Below, in pieces: positions 1 through 7,235 of a stretch of DNA of 40,830 nt; positions within the stretch are counted from its first letter, which is position 1, and each line of letters starts with the position of its first letter. A model generated the notes under the pieces. That model was not told where the DNA came from. It ran no database searches and was given only the letters and a program-made list of their open reading frames with translations. Location: assembly GCF_000331005.1 (NCBI RefSeq), contig NZ_AEJB01000396.1, positions 1 through 40,830 on the forward strand. Reading direction: 5' to 3'. This DNA comes from Streptomyces turgidiscabies Car8. GTDB lineage: Bacteria > Actinomycetota > Actinomycetes > Streptomycetales > Streptomycetaceae. The position numbers were made by a program, and so were the translations under genes.

Positions 1-1
1 C

Positions 2-919
2 GACGGCTGGATCCGGGCCGAGCTGGGCGGGCGCGGGGAACGCTGGGGGCGGATCGTGCTCTGCGGCTACCGGGGTGACACCGCCACCGGACGGCTCCTG
101 GCCGACCGGGCCGCCGAGGCTCTCGTCCTGCACCGCATGCTCGGGGGCTCCGTGCACACCTGGGAGGAGCAGTCCGCCCAGAGCCTGCTGACGGACCTGG
201 TGAGCGGCGTCGTACCGGCCCGGCAACTGCTGCCACGGGCGCGTGCCGCCGGGCTGCCCGTCAACCGGCGGACCTTCGTGCCGCTCGTCGTACGGGACGG
301 TGACCCCGCCGAACTCGACCGCGTACTAAGGCTGTTGGGGCTGCCGGGGCTGGTCGCCGAGCTCGCCGACGACGCCACCGCAGTCCTGCTGAGCCTCGCC
401 CGGGACCAGGACGCCAAAGCGCTGGCCGCGCACTTCGCGCTCCGGCTGCGCACCGAGACCGGCGGGGGCCGGACGGTCGTGGCCGCCGCCGAGGCGCTCG
501 CCAACTGGGACGACGTACCCACGGGACTGCGCGAGGCACTGCACGTCGCCGCGGCCGTCGCGGACACCCCGGCGGGGCAGGACCTGCCGGTGCTGGTGCA
601 CCTGAGGGACGTACGACTGCGCGGGCTGGTCCGGCTGCTGCGGGACGATCCGCACGTGCAGGCGTTCGCGGAGCGGGAGCTGGACGGACTGCTGTGCGGG
701 GCCGAGGGCGAGTCCGAACTGCTGCCCGTGCTGCGGACCTATCTCGCCACCGGGCGCAACAAGTCACGTACGGCGCAACTGCACCATGTCTCGCGGCCCG
801 CGCTCTACCGGCGGCTGGAGGCGATAGAGACGCGGCTCGGGCTCGATCTCGACGACTTCGAGCAGGCCGCCTCCGTGCACATAGCGCTTCTCGCGCACGA
901 CGCCCAGCAAGGTCGTTGA
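2..919 (+). CDS. PucR-family transcriptional regulator (5' end outside window)
   Basis: The reading frame is open from the first bases of the window, so the start lies upstream and only about the last 305 residues are seen. The C-terminus carries the PucR-type helix-turn-helix: a segment with LLPVLRTYLATGRNKSRTA followed by the recognition helix around SRPALYRRLEAIETRLG, then a short tail. This layout (long variable sensor region, C-terminal HTH_30) is that of PucR/CdaR activators, many of which control purine or pyrimidine catabolism. It lies 190 bases upstream of, and codirectional with, the nitrilase-hydantoinase-permease genes, so it probably regulates them. The link is inferred from position, supported by paired repeats in the intergenic region. 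Family assignment is fairly sure; the ligand is unknown. Confidence 0.85.
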   Translation, partial: DGWIRAELGGRGERWGRIVLCGYRGDTATGRLLADRAAEALVLHRMLGGSVHTWEEQSAQSLLTDLVSGVVPARQLLPRARAAGLPVNRRTFVPLVVRDGDPAELDRVLRLLGLPGLVAELADDATAVLLSLARDQDAKALAAHFALRLRTETGGGRTVVAAAEALANWDDVPTGLREALHVAAAVADTPAGQDLPVLVHLRDVRLRGLVRLLRDDPHVQAFAERELDGLLCGAEGESELLPVLRTYLATGRNKSRTAQLHHVSRPALYRRLEAIETRLGLDLDDFEQAASVHIALLAHDAQQGR

Positions 920-1003
920 CCGCACTCACCAGTGCGCCGTCTTACCGCTCCGAAACATCACAGGACCCGGGAAAACAGTGGTGAAACATGGGCCGAAATC
1001 AGG

Positions 1004-1079
1004 GTGACACCGTGGAACGCCGAACGCTCGCAGGCGTGACACCGTGCAACTCAAACCCGATCTCCGGGCTTCCTAGGCT
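1004..1079 (+). promoter_or_regulatory. Candidate activator sites and -10 of the pyrimidine operon
   Basis: The 11-mer GTGACACCGTG occurs exactly twice, at 1004-1014 and 1036-1046, 32 bases apart (about three helical turns). A possible -10 (TAGGCT, 1074-1079) lies downstream with no good -35 at normal spacing. If transcription starts near 1086, the repeats centre near -77 and -45, the usual geometry for an activator working at a weak promoter. The PucR-type protein encoded just upstream is the natural candidate. The repeats are seen directly; binding and start site are inferred. Confidence 0.4.
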
Positions 1080-1108
1080 CGCCGTACACCGAGTGACCGG
1101 AGGTCCCG

Positions 1109-1951
1109 ATGAGCAGGGTGATTCGCGCCGCCATTTTCCAGACTGCCTGGACGGGCGACAAGGAGTCGATGATCCAGGTCCACGAGCAGGCGGTCCGCGA
1201 CGCCGCGGCGCAGGGTGCTCAAGTCATGTGCTTCCAGGAGCTGTTCTACGGCCCCTACTTCTGCCAGGTGCAGGACAAGGCGTTCTACGAGTACGCCGAG
1301 CAGATCCCGGACGGCCCGATCGTCAAGCGCTTCCAGGCACTCGCCAAGGAACTGGGCATCGTCCTCGTCCTGCCGATGTACGAGGAGGAGCAGCCCGGCG
1401 TCCTCTACAACACGGCCGCCGTGATCGACGCCGACGGCTCGTACCTCGGCAAGTACCGCAAGCACCACATTCCGCAGGTCGCGGGCTTCTGGGAGAAGTT
1501 CTACTTCCGCCCGGGCAACGCCGGCTGGCCCGTCTTCGACACCGCCGTGGGCAAGATCGGCGTCTACATCTGCTACGACCGGCACTTCCCGGAGGGCTGG
1601 CGTGCGCTGGGCCTCGAAGGCGCCGAGATCGTCTTCAACCCGTCGGCCACCTCGCGCGGTCTGTCCTCCTACCTGTGGCAGCTGGAGCAGCCGGCGGCGG
1701 CCGTCGCCAACGAGTACTTCGTCGGCGCGATCAACCGGGTCGGCGTCGAGGAACTGGGCGACAACGACTTCTACGGGACCTCGTACTTCGTGGACCCGGA
1801 GGCGCAGTTCGTCGGCGAGGTGGCCAGCGACAAGGAGACCGAACTCGTCGTCCGCGACCTGGACCTGGCCAAGATGCGCGAGGTCCGCGACCGCTGGCAG
1901 TTCTTCCGCGACCGCCGCCCGGACGCGTACGGCCCCCTGACGGCTCCATAG
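1109..1951 (+). CDS. Nitrilase-superfamily beta-ureidopropionase / N-carbamoyl amidohydrolase
   Basis: A 280-residue cytoplasmic carbon-nitrogen hydrolase. The catalytic triad of the family is visible: Glu44 (FQELFYGPYF), Lys118 (KYRKHHIP) and nucleophile Cys155 (ICYDRHFPE). The length and the ICYDRHFPE context fit N-carbamoyl-beta-alanine or N-carbamoyl amino acid amidohydrolases, which release ammonia and CO2 from the carbamoyl compound made by dihydropyrimidinase. The start is ATG with GGAGG at 1099-1103. It lies 105 bases before the hydantoinase on the same strand, so the two should catalyse the last two steps of the reductive pathway (dihydrouracil to beta-alanine). A D-carbamoylase role on hydantoin products is the main alternative. 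Family certain, exact substrate inferred from context. Confidence 0.9.
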   Translation: MSRVIRAAIFQTAWTGDKESMIQVHEQAVRDAAAQGAQVMCFQELFYGPYFCQVQDKAFYEYAEQIPDGPIVKRFQALAKELGIVLVLPMYEEEQPGVLYNTAAVIDADGSYLGKYRKHHIPQVAGFWEKFYFRPGNAGWPVFDTAVGKIGVYICYDRHFPEGWRALGLEGAEIVFNPSATSRGLSSYLWQLEQPAAAVANEYFVGAINRVGVEELGDNDFYGTSYFVDPEAQFVGEVASDKETELVVRDLDLAKMREVRDRWQFFRDRRPDAYGPLTAP

Positions 1952-1967
1952 CCAGCAGACGCTCACA

Positions 1968-2015
1968 CCCGCGCCCCGCTTTCAGGGGCGCGGGGAACTG
2001 CGCGACCAGCCACAT
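1968..2015 (+). repeat. Streptomyces-type repeated extragenic element with strong hairpin
   Basis: A perfect 10-bp inverted repeat (CCCGCGCCCC 1968-1977, GGGGCGCGGG 1985-1994) with a 7-base loop is followed by GAACTGCGCGACCAGCCAC. This block closely resembles a sequence I know to recur between genes in many Streptomyces genomes. It sits between the nitrilase and hydantoinase genes, so it would form a stable hairpin in an otherwise co-transcribed message and may tune downstream expression or message stability. The hairpin is seen directly; the repeated-family identity is from memory. Confidence 0.65.
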
Positions 2016-2056
2016 CCAACCGGCACCTTCGCGACAACCGAACGGAGCGTGACCAA

Positions 2057-3460
2057 ATGACCGGCCGTACCGTCATCCGAGGCGGACTAGTCATCACCGC
2101 GTCCGACGAACTCCACGCCGACGTCCTCATCGAGGACGGCCGCATCGCCGCCCTCGCCACCAGCGGCAGCGCAACCGCCGAGGCCTGGACGGCCGAGCGG
2201 ACCATAGACGCCACCGGGAAGTACGTCATCCCCGGCGGCGTCGACGCGCACACCCACATGGAACTGCCGTTCGGCGGTACGGCCGCCTCCGACACCTTCG
2301 AGACCGGCACCCGGGCCGCCGCCTGGGGCGGTACGACCACGATCATCGACTTCGCCGTGCAGAGCGTCGGCCAGTCGCTCCGCGACGGACTCGACACCTG
2401 GAACGCCAAGGCCGACGGCAACTGCGCCATCGACTACGGCTTCCACATGATCGTCTCCGATGTGAACGCCGACACGCTCAAGGAGATGGACCTGCTGGTC
2501 GAGGAGGGCGTCACCTCCTTCAAGCAGTTCATGGCCTACCCGGGCGTCTTCTACAGCGACGACGGCCAGATCCTGCGCGCCATGCAGCGCTCCGCCGAGA
2601 ACGGCGGACTGATCATGATGCACGCCGAGAACGGCATCGCGATCGACGTCCTCGTCGAACAGGCGCTCGCCCGGGGCGAGACCGACCCCCGCTACCACGG
2701 CGAGGTCCGCAAGGCCCTCCTCGAAGCCGAGGCCACCCACCGCGCCATCAAGCTCGCACAGGTCGCCGGCGCCCCGCTGTACGTCGTCCACGTCTCGGCG
2801 CAGGAGGCGGTCGCCGAGCTGGCACGGGCGCGTGACGAGGGGCTCAACGTCTTCGGCGAGACCTGCCCGCAGTACCTGTTCCTGTCGACCGACAACCTCG
2901 CCGAGCCGGACTTCGAGGGCGCGAAGTACGTGTGCAGCACGCCCCTTCGCCCCAAGGACCACCAGGCCGCACTGTGGCGGGGCCTCAGGACCAACGACCT
3001 CCAGGTCGTCTCCACGGACCACTGCCCGTTCTGCTTCGAGGGCCAGAAGGAGCTGGGGCGCGGCGACTTCTCGAAGATCCCCAACGGGCTCCCGGGCGTC
3101 GAGAACCGCATGGACCTCCTCCACCAGGGCGTCGTCGACGGGCACATCAGCCGCCGCCGCTGGATCGAGATCGCCTGCGCCACCCCGGCCCGGATGTTCG
3201 GCCTCTACCCGAAGAAGGGCACCATCGCCCCGGGCGCCGACGCCGACGTCGTCATCTACGACCCGCACGCCGAGCAGACCGTCTCCGCCGCCACCCACCA
3301 CATGAACGTCGACTACTCGGCGTACGAGGGCAAGCGGCTCACCGGCCGCGTCGAGACCGTCCTCTCGCGCGGCGAACTCGTCATCACCGAGCGGGAGTTC
3401 ACCGGGCGCGCGGGTCACGGCGTCTACACCCCCCGCTCCACCTGTCAGTACCTGATCTGA
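2057..3460 (+). CDS. hydA: D-hydantoinase / dihydropyrimidinase
   Basis: A 467-residue cyclic amidohydrolase that opens the ring of dihydropyrimidines or 5-substituted hydantoins. All di-metal ligands expected in the family are visible: His65 and His67 (DAHTHMELPF), the lysine that becomes carboxylated, Lys156 (TSFKQFMAYPG), His189 (MMHAENG), His245 (YVVHVSA) and Asp321 (STDHCPF). The region around GDFSKIPNGLPGVENR is typical of dihydropyrimidinases. The ATG start has GGAG at 2044-2047. It lies between the carbamoyl hydrolase and the LLM oxidoreductase, 16 bases before the latter, supporting a role in pyrimidine breakdown. Length and motifs are complete; natural preference for dihydrouracil versus hydantoin cannot be told from sequence. 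Confidence 0.93.
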   Translation: MTGRTVIRGGLVITASDELHADVLIEDGRIAALATSGSATAEAWTAERTIDATGKYVIPGGVDAHTHMELPFGGTAASDTFETGTRAAAWGGTTTIIDFAVQSVGQSLRDGLDTWNAKADGNCAIDYGFHMIVSDVNADTLKEMDLLVEEGVTSFKQFMAYPGVFYSDDGQILRAMQRSAENGGLIMMHAENGIAIDVLVEQALARGETDPRYHGEVRKALLEAEATHRAIKLAQVAGAPLYVVHVSAQEAVAELARARDEGLNVFGETCPQYLFLSTDNLAEPDFEGAKYVCSTPLRPKDHQAALWRGLRTNDLQVVSTDHCPFCFEGQKELGRGDFSKIPNGLPGVENRMDLLHQGVVDGHISRRRWIEIACATPARMFGLYPKKGTIAPGADADVVIYDPHAEQTVSAATHHMNVDYSAYEGKRLTGRVETVLSRGELVITEREFTGRAGHGVYTPRSTCQYLI

Positions 3461-3476
3461 ACTAGGAGCAGCGCAC

Positions 3477-4496
3477 ATGGACTTCGGCCTCGTCCTGCAG
3501 ACCGACCCGCCGGCCTCGCGTGTCATCGAGCTGATGCAGCGCGCCGAGGGCAACGGCTTCACGTACGGCTGGACCTTCGACTCCGCCGTGCTGTGGCAGG
3601 AACCGTTCGTGATCTACAGTCAGATCCTCTCCAGCACCGAGAAGTTGACGGTCGGACCGATGGTCACCAACCCGGGCACCCGCACCTGGGAGGTCACCGC
3701 CTCCACCTTCGCCACCCTCAACGACATGTTCGGCAACCGCACGGTGTGCGGCATCGGCCGCGGCGACTCCGCGATGCGTGTCGCCGGCCGCACCCCCAAC
3801 ACCCTGGCCCGGATCAGCGGCGCGATGAAGGTCATCCGCTCGCTCGGCCGGGGCGAGGAGGCCGACCTCGGCGGTGCGGTGGTCAAGTTCCCGTGGGTGA
3901 GGCCGGGCGCCGAACTCCCCGTCTGGATGGCCGCGTACGGCCCCAAGGCGCTCAAGATGACCGGCGAGGAGGCGGACGGGTTCATCCTCCAGCTCTCCGA
4001 CCTCTATCTGACCGAGTACATGGTCAAGGCCGTCAAGGACGCGGCCGTCGCCGCCGGACGTGACCCGTCCGCGGTGAAGATCTGCGTCGCCGCGCCCGCG
4101 TACATCACCGAGGACGACTCGCCCGAGGCGCTCGCCCACGCCCGCGACCAGTGCCGCTGGTTCGGCGGGATGGTCGGCAACCACGTCGCCGACCTGGTGT
4201 CGAAGTACGGCGAACACTCCGCCGCCGTACCCGAGGAACTCACCGACTACATCAAGGCCCGCGAGGGCTACGACTACTCCCACCACGGACGGGCCGACAA
4301 CCCCGACACCCAGTTCGTGCCGGACGAGATCGTCGACCGGTTCTGCGTCGTCGGCACCCCCGAGATGCACATCGAGAAGCTCAACAAGCTGCGTGAGCTC
4401 GGCGTCGACCAGTTCGCCGTCTACGACATGCACGACGCCCAGGAAGCCGTCATCGACGCCTACGGCTCGACGGTCATCCCGGCCGTCAACGCCTGA
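3477..4496 (+). CDS. LLM-class flavin/F420-dependent oxidoreductase
   Basis: A 339-residue luciferase-like TIM-barrel oxidoreductase. The N-terminus (MDFGLVLQTDPPASRVIEL), the central RTWEVTASTFATLNDMFG segment and GIGRGDSAMRVAGRTP match the pattern of F420-dependent LLM enzymes; no membrane or signal segment is seen. The start is ATG with AGGAG at 3464-3468, only 16 bases after the hydantoinase stop, so the two are almost certainly co-transcribed. I recall LLM proteins of this type travelling with hydantoinase genes, but the reaction is unknown to me. No dihydropyrimidine dehydrogenase gene is visible here, so it could supply the missing redox step (uracil to dihydrouracil or the reverse). 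That is inference; the cofactor is also inferred from family. Confidence 0.85.
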   Translation: MDFGLVLQTDPPASRVIELMQRAEGNGFTYGWTFDSAVLWQEPFVIYSQILSSTEKLTVGPMVTNPGTRTWEVTASTFATLNDMFGNRTVCGIGRGDSAMRVAGRTPNTLARISGAMKVIRSLGRGEEADLGGAVVKFPWVRPGAELPVWMAAYGPKALKMTGEEADGFILQLSDLYLTEYMVKAVKDAAVAAGRDPSAVKICVAAPAYITEDDSPEALAHARDQCRWFGGMVGNHVADLVSKYGEHSAAVPEELTDYIKAREGYDYSHHGRADNPDTQFVPDEIVDRFCVVGTPEMHIEKLNKLRELGVDQFAVYDMHDAQEAVIDAYGSTVIPAVNA

Positions 4497-4531
4497 CGTA
4501 CACCGGCTGCCGTGTTACGTCCCCAAAATCT

Positions 4532-4566
4532 CCCTCTCCCCGGCGTTCAGGTAGCCGGGGAGGGGG
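4532..4566 (+). terminator. Hairpin between LLM oxidoreductase and permease genes
   Basis: A 13-bp inverted repeat (4532-4544 with 4554-4566, one G-U pair) encloses a 9-base loop, 36 bases after the oxidoreductase stop. There is no T-run, which is common for actinobacterial terminators. It may end or attenuate the catabolic transcript before the transporter gene. Confidence 0.55.
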
Positions 4567-4653
4567 TCAGGACATCTCCGGCTGTCCTGAGCGCATCCCC
4601 CAACGCGCCACCCGCACGGCCTTTCCCGACCCACCTCTTTGATTGGCCTGCCC

Positions 4654-6198
4654 ATGACCGACACCGCTCCCACGGCCATACCGCTGTCCTCCCAACTCAC
4701 CCTCCCCGACGGCCGGGTGGAGATCTCCCCCGACGCACCCGTGCCCAGCGGGCCGTACGCCAACGAGGACCTGCTGCCGGTTCCGGTCGAGAAGCGCACC
4801 TGGAACACGTACAACTTCTCGGCTCTCTGGGTGGGCATGGCCCACAACACGGCCTCCTGGACCCTCGCTTCGGGCCTGATCGCCGTAGGCATGGACTGGA
4901 AGCAGGCCGTGCTCACGATCGCCCTGGCGAACGTGATCGTGCTCGTCCCGATGCTGCTCACCGGGCACGCCGGGCCGAAGTACGGCATCCCCTTCCCCGT
5001 CTTCGCCCGAGCCTCCTTCGGGGTGCGCGGCGCCAACCTCCCCGCCGTCGTACGGGCGTTGGTGGCGTGCGGCTGGTTCGGCATCCAGACGTGGATCGGC
5101 GGCGAGGCGATCTACTTCCTCGCCGGGAAGCTCATCGGGGACAGCTGGGCGAACGCCTCGCACATCGGCGGATACGCCTGGACGATGTGGCTGTCCTTCG
5201 CCATCTTCTGGGCGATCCAGGTCGCCATCATCTACCGGGGCATGGAGACCATCCGCCGGTTCGAGAACTGGGCCGCGCCCTTCGTGCTCCTCGGCGCCGG
5301 TGTGATGCTGTGGTGGATGGCCGACAAGGCCGGCGGCTTCGGTCCGCTGCTCGACCAGCCCTCCAAGCTGGGCTACGGCGCGGACTTCTGGAAGATCTTC
5401 GCGCCCGCCCTCATGGGCATGATCGGCTTCTGGTCCACGCTGTCCCTGAACATCCCGGACTTCACCCGCTACGGCAAGAGCCAGAAGGCCCAGACGTGGG
5501 GACAGGCACTCGGTCTGCCGACCACCATGACGCTGTTCGCGTTCCTGTCCGTCATGGTCACCTCGGGCTCGCAGGCCGTGTACGGCGAGGCCATCTGGGA
5601 CCCGGTCCAGCTCGCCGCCAAGACCGACAACGTCTTCGGGCTGCTGTTCGCCCTGGTCACCGTGCTGGTGGCGACCCTCTCCGTGAACGTCGCGGCCAAC
5701 CTGGTCTCGCCGGCCTTCGACTTCTCCAACATCGCGCCCCGCAAGATCAGCTTCCGGGCCGGCGCGCTGGCCACCTGCGTCCTCGGCGTACTGATCTTCC
5801 CGTGGAAGCTGTACTCCGACCCCCAGGGCTACATCTTCACCTGGCTCGGGCTGGTCGGCGGTCTCCTCGGCACGGTCGCCGGCATCCTCATCGCCGACTA
5901 CTGGATCCTGCGCCGCGGGAAGCTCGACCTCGCCGACCTGTACCGGGCGGGCGGACGGTACTGGTACGACAACGGCTGGAACTGGCGTGCGGTCGTCGCC
6001 TTCCTGGTCGGCGGTGTGCTGGCCGTCGGCGGAGCCAACTTCGCGCCGCTGATCGACGGGCGGCCCATCCCGGCTTTGTCCTCACTGGCCGACTACGGCT
6101 GGGCGGTGGGCCTGGGCACATCGATGGTGCTCTACCTGGCGCTGATGCTGGCGACCGGCCAGGGCAGGAGCGGGACGCGGGAGGAGACGAAGGTCTGA
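4654..6198 (+). CDS. NCS1-family permease (uracil/allantoin/hydantoin type)
   Basis: A roughly 514-residue nucleobase:cation symporter-1 with about twelve hydrophobic segments. The N-terminal region before the first helix (LLPVPVEKRTWNTYNFSALW) followed by GMAHNTASW is characteristic of NCS1 carriers for uracil, allantoin, hydantoins or cytosine. LNIPDFTRYGKSQKAQTWGQ in the middle and YWILRRGKLDLADLY near the end are also family-typical. I chose ATG 4654; a TTG at 4639 would add five residues. Neither has a clear ribosome-binding site. Its place after a pyrimidine/hydantoin degradation set suggests import of uracil, dihydrouracil or hydantoin. A hairpin upstream may separate it from the catabolic genes. 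Confidence 0.88.
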   Translation: MTDTAPTAIPLSSQLTLPDGRVEISPDAPVPSGPYANEDLLPVPVEKRTWNTYNFSALWVGMAHNTASWTLASGLIAVGMDWKQAVLTIALANVIVLVPMLLTGHAGPKYGIPFPVFARASFGVRGANLPAVVRALVACGWFGIQTWIGGEAIYFLAGKLIGDSWANASHIGGYAWTMWLSFAIFWAIQVAIIYRGMETIRRFENWAAPFVLLGAGVMLWWMADKAGGFGPLLDQPSKLGYGADFWKIFAPALMGMIGFWSTLSLNIPDFTRYGKSQKAQTWGQALGLPTTMTLFAFLSVMVTSGSQAVYGEAIWDPVQLAAKTDNVFGLLFALVTVLVATLSVNVAANLVSPAFDFSNIAPRKISFRAGALATCVLGVLIFPWKLYSDPQGYIFTWLGLVGGLLGTVAGILIADYWILRRGKLDLADLYRAGGRYWYDNGWNWRAVVAFLVGGVLAVGGANFAPLIDGRPIPALSSLADYGWAVGLGTSMVLYLALMLATGQGRSGTREETKV

Positions 6199-6208
6199 TC
6201 CCGTAACC

Positions 6209-6243
6209 GTGACGTGACCCCGTGACGTGATGGTGTGACGTCA
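6209..6243 (+). repeat. Three GTGACGT repeats at exact 13-base spacing
   Basis: GTGACGTGA occurs at 6209-6217 and 6222-6230, and GTGACGTCA at 6235-6243; the starts are 13 bases apart each time. The last copy contains the palindrome TGACGTCA. The array sits just after the permease stop and before a convergent gene. Function unknown. Confidence 0.6.
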
Positions 6244-6259
6244 CGACATGGCCTGCGAC

Positions 6260-6290
6260 GGAGGGCAGCCGGTTCTACCGGGTGCCCTCC
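6260..6290. terminator. Bidirectional terminator hairpin
   Basis: GGAGGGCA (6260-6267) pairs with TGCCCTCC (6283-6290); inside, CCGG pairs with CCGG around a 5-base loop. The structure lies between two converging genes and the TAG stop of the minus-strand gene falls in the loop, so it can end transcription from both sides. Confidence 0.65.
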
Positions 6291-6937
6291 AGTGCTGCCA
6301 CCGCGTCCCGGGCGGCCTTGATGGCGCCCTTGTTGATCACATCCGTGCTGGGTGCCTTCTTCGACTCGAAGTCACTGCCGTTGTACGTGATCACCACCAG
6401 CGCGTTCGACGCGCGGACCAGGACCACACCCTCGCGGGTCTGCTGCTTGTCCTCGGTGCTCAGGTTCACGACGGAATAGGCCTCGTCACCGAGACCCGGC
6501 ACCACTCCGCCGCCGCTCTTCTCCGTCAGGCGCTCCTTGTACGTCTTCTCCGCCGCCGCGTCCGTGTCGGACAGCTCGAACGACACGTCGAGCCAGCGGT
6601 AGTCGTACTCCTTGAGCGCGTTCCAGGAGCAGGTGCGGCGGGCCTCCGCGTCGGTCGACGGGATCTCCTTGCCGGCCGCCTTGGCGCCCGGGACAAGGGA
6701 CTTGATCGTCCCGGGCTTCACGGCCGAGCAGGGCGCGGGCGCGGCGGTGAACGTCTTCGTCGCCGCCGAGGTCGAGGGCGCGGTGGGCGACGCGGAGGCG
6801 CCCTTGGTGGCCGAGTCGTGGGTGTCGGCGGCCGGGGCGGGGGCGAGCGGGCCCGAGGACAGTGCCCAGCCGGCCGTGGCGAGCACGGCGACCGGCGCCA
6901 GGCGGGTGGTGAGTGCGAGCGGCAGGGGAAGGCTCAA
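6275..6937 (-). CDS. Secreted DUF3558-like protein
   Basis: About 220 residues. The N-terminus has a hydrophobic stretch (LAPVAVLATAGWALSS) ending in an A-x-A site (LAPAPAADT), i.e. a signal peptide without a lipobox cysteine. A Ser/Thr/Ala-rich linker follows, then a domain with CSAVKPGTIKSLVPG and RRTCSWN. Two cysteines, the second followed by a tryptophan, are the pattern of actinobacterial DUF3558-type extracellular proteins. The C-terminal half (PGLGDEAYSV, GVVLVRASNALVVITY) also fits that family. The best start is TTG at 6937 with a weak GAGAAG upstream, so the start is uncertain. It converges on the permease gene and shows no functional link to it. Role unknown. Confidence 0.7.
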   Translation of the reverse strand: MSLPLPLALTTRLAPVAVLATAGWALSSGPLAPAPAADTHDSATKGASASPTAPSTSAATKTFTAAPAPCSAVKPGTIKSLVPGAKAAGKEIPSTDAEARRTCSWNALKEYDYRWLDVSFELSDTDAAAEKTYKERLTEKSGGGVVPGLGDEAYSVVNLSTEDKQQTREGVVLVRASNALVVITYNGSDFESKKAPSTDVINKGAIKAARDAVAALEGTR

Positions 6938-7235
6938 GGCGCACTTCTCGTGGGGGTCGGTGCGGAGGGGGTCCGCACTCCGGACGGGACGCCAGTGTCA
7001 CATGCCTGTCTGTGGGGCGGAAGTAAGAACTCGCTCCGTGGCTGTGCGATGACTGCCTTTCCTGGTCGGCCGCCCGTACTGTCCGTCGGAATACGCAAAT
7101 CGACGGCGATAGTGCCCAGTTGGCTGCCAATGATGCCAATCGCGGCAAAGGCCTCACAAGTGACGATACGGATCAACTGGCCCTGGGCGCCGTTAACCGC
7201 TTGCGCCGCTCCGGCCCCGTCCGGAGCCTTGCCGT
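6938..7235. other. Divergent intergenic region with a lower-GC block
   Basis: This 298-base gap lies between the divergent secreted-protein and methyltransferase genes. About 7088-7200 is clearly less GC-rich than its surroundings and contains the palindrome TTGGCTGCCAA (7120-7130) followed by a second TGCCAAT (7134-7140). A minus-strand frame stays open through it, but third positions are not G/C-biased, so I do not call a gene. It probably holds promoters for one or both neighbours. Confidence 0.4.
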
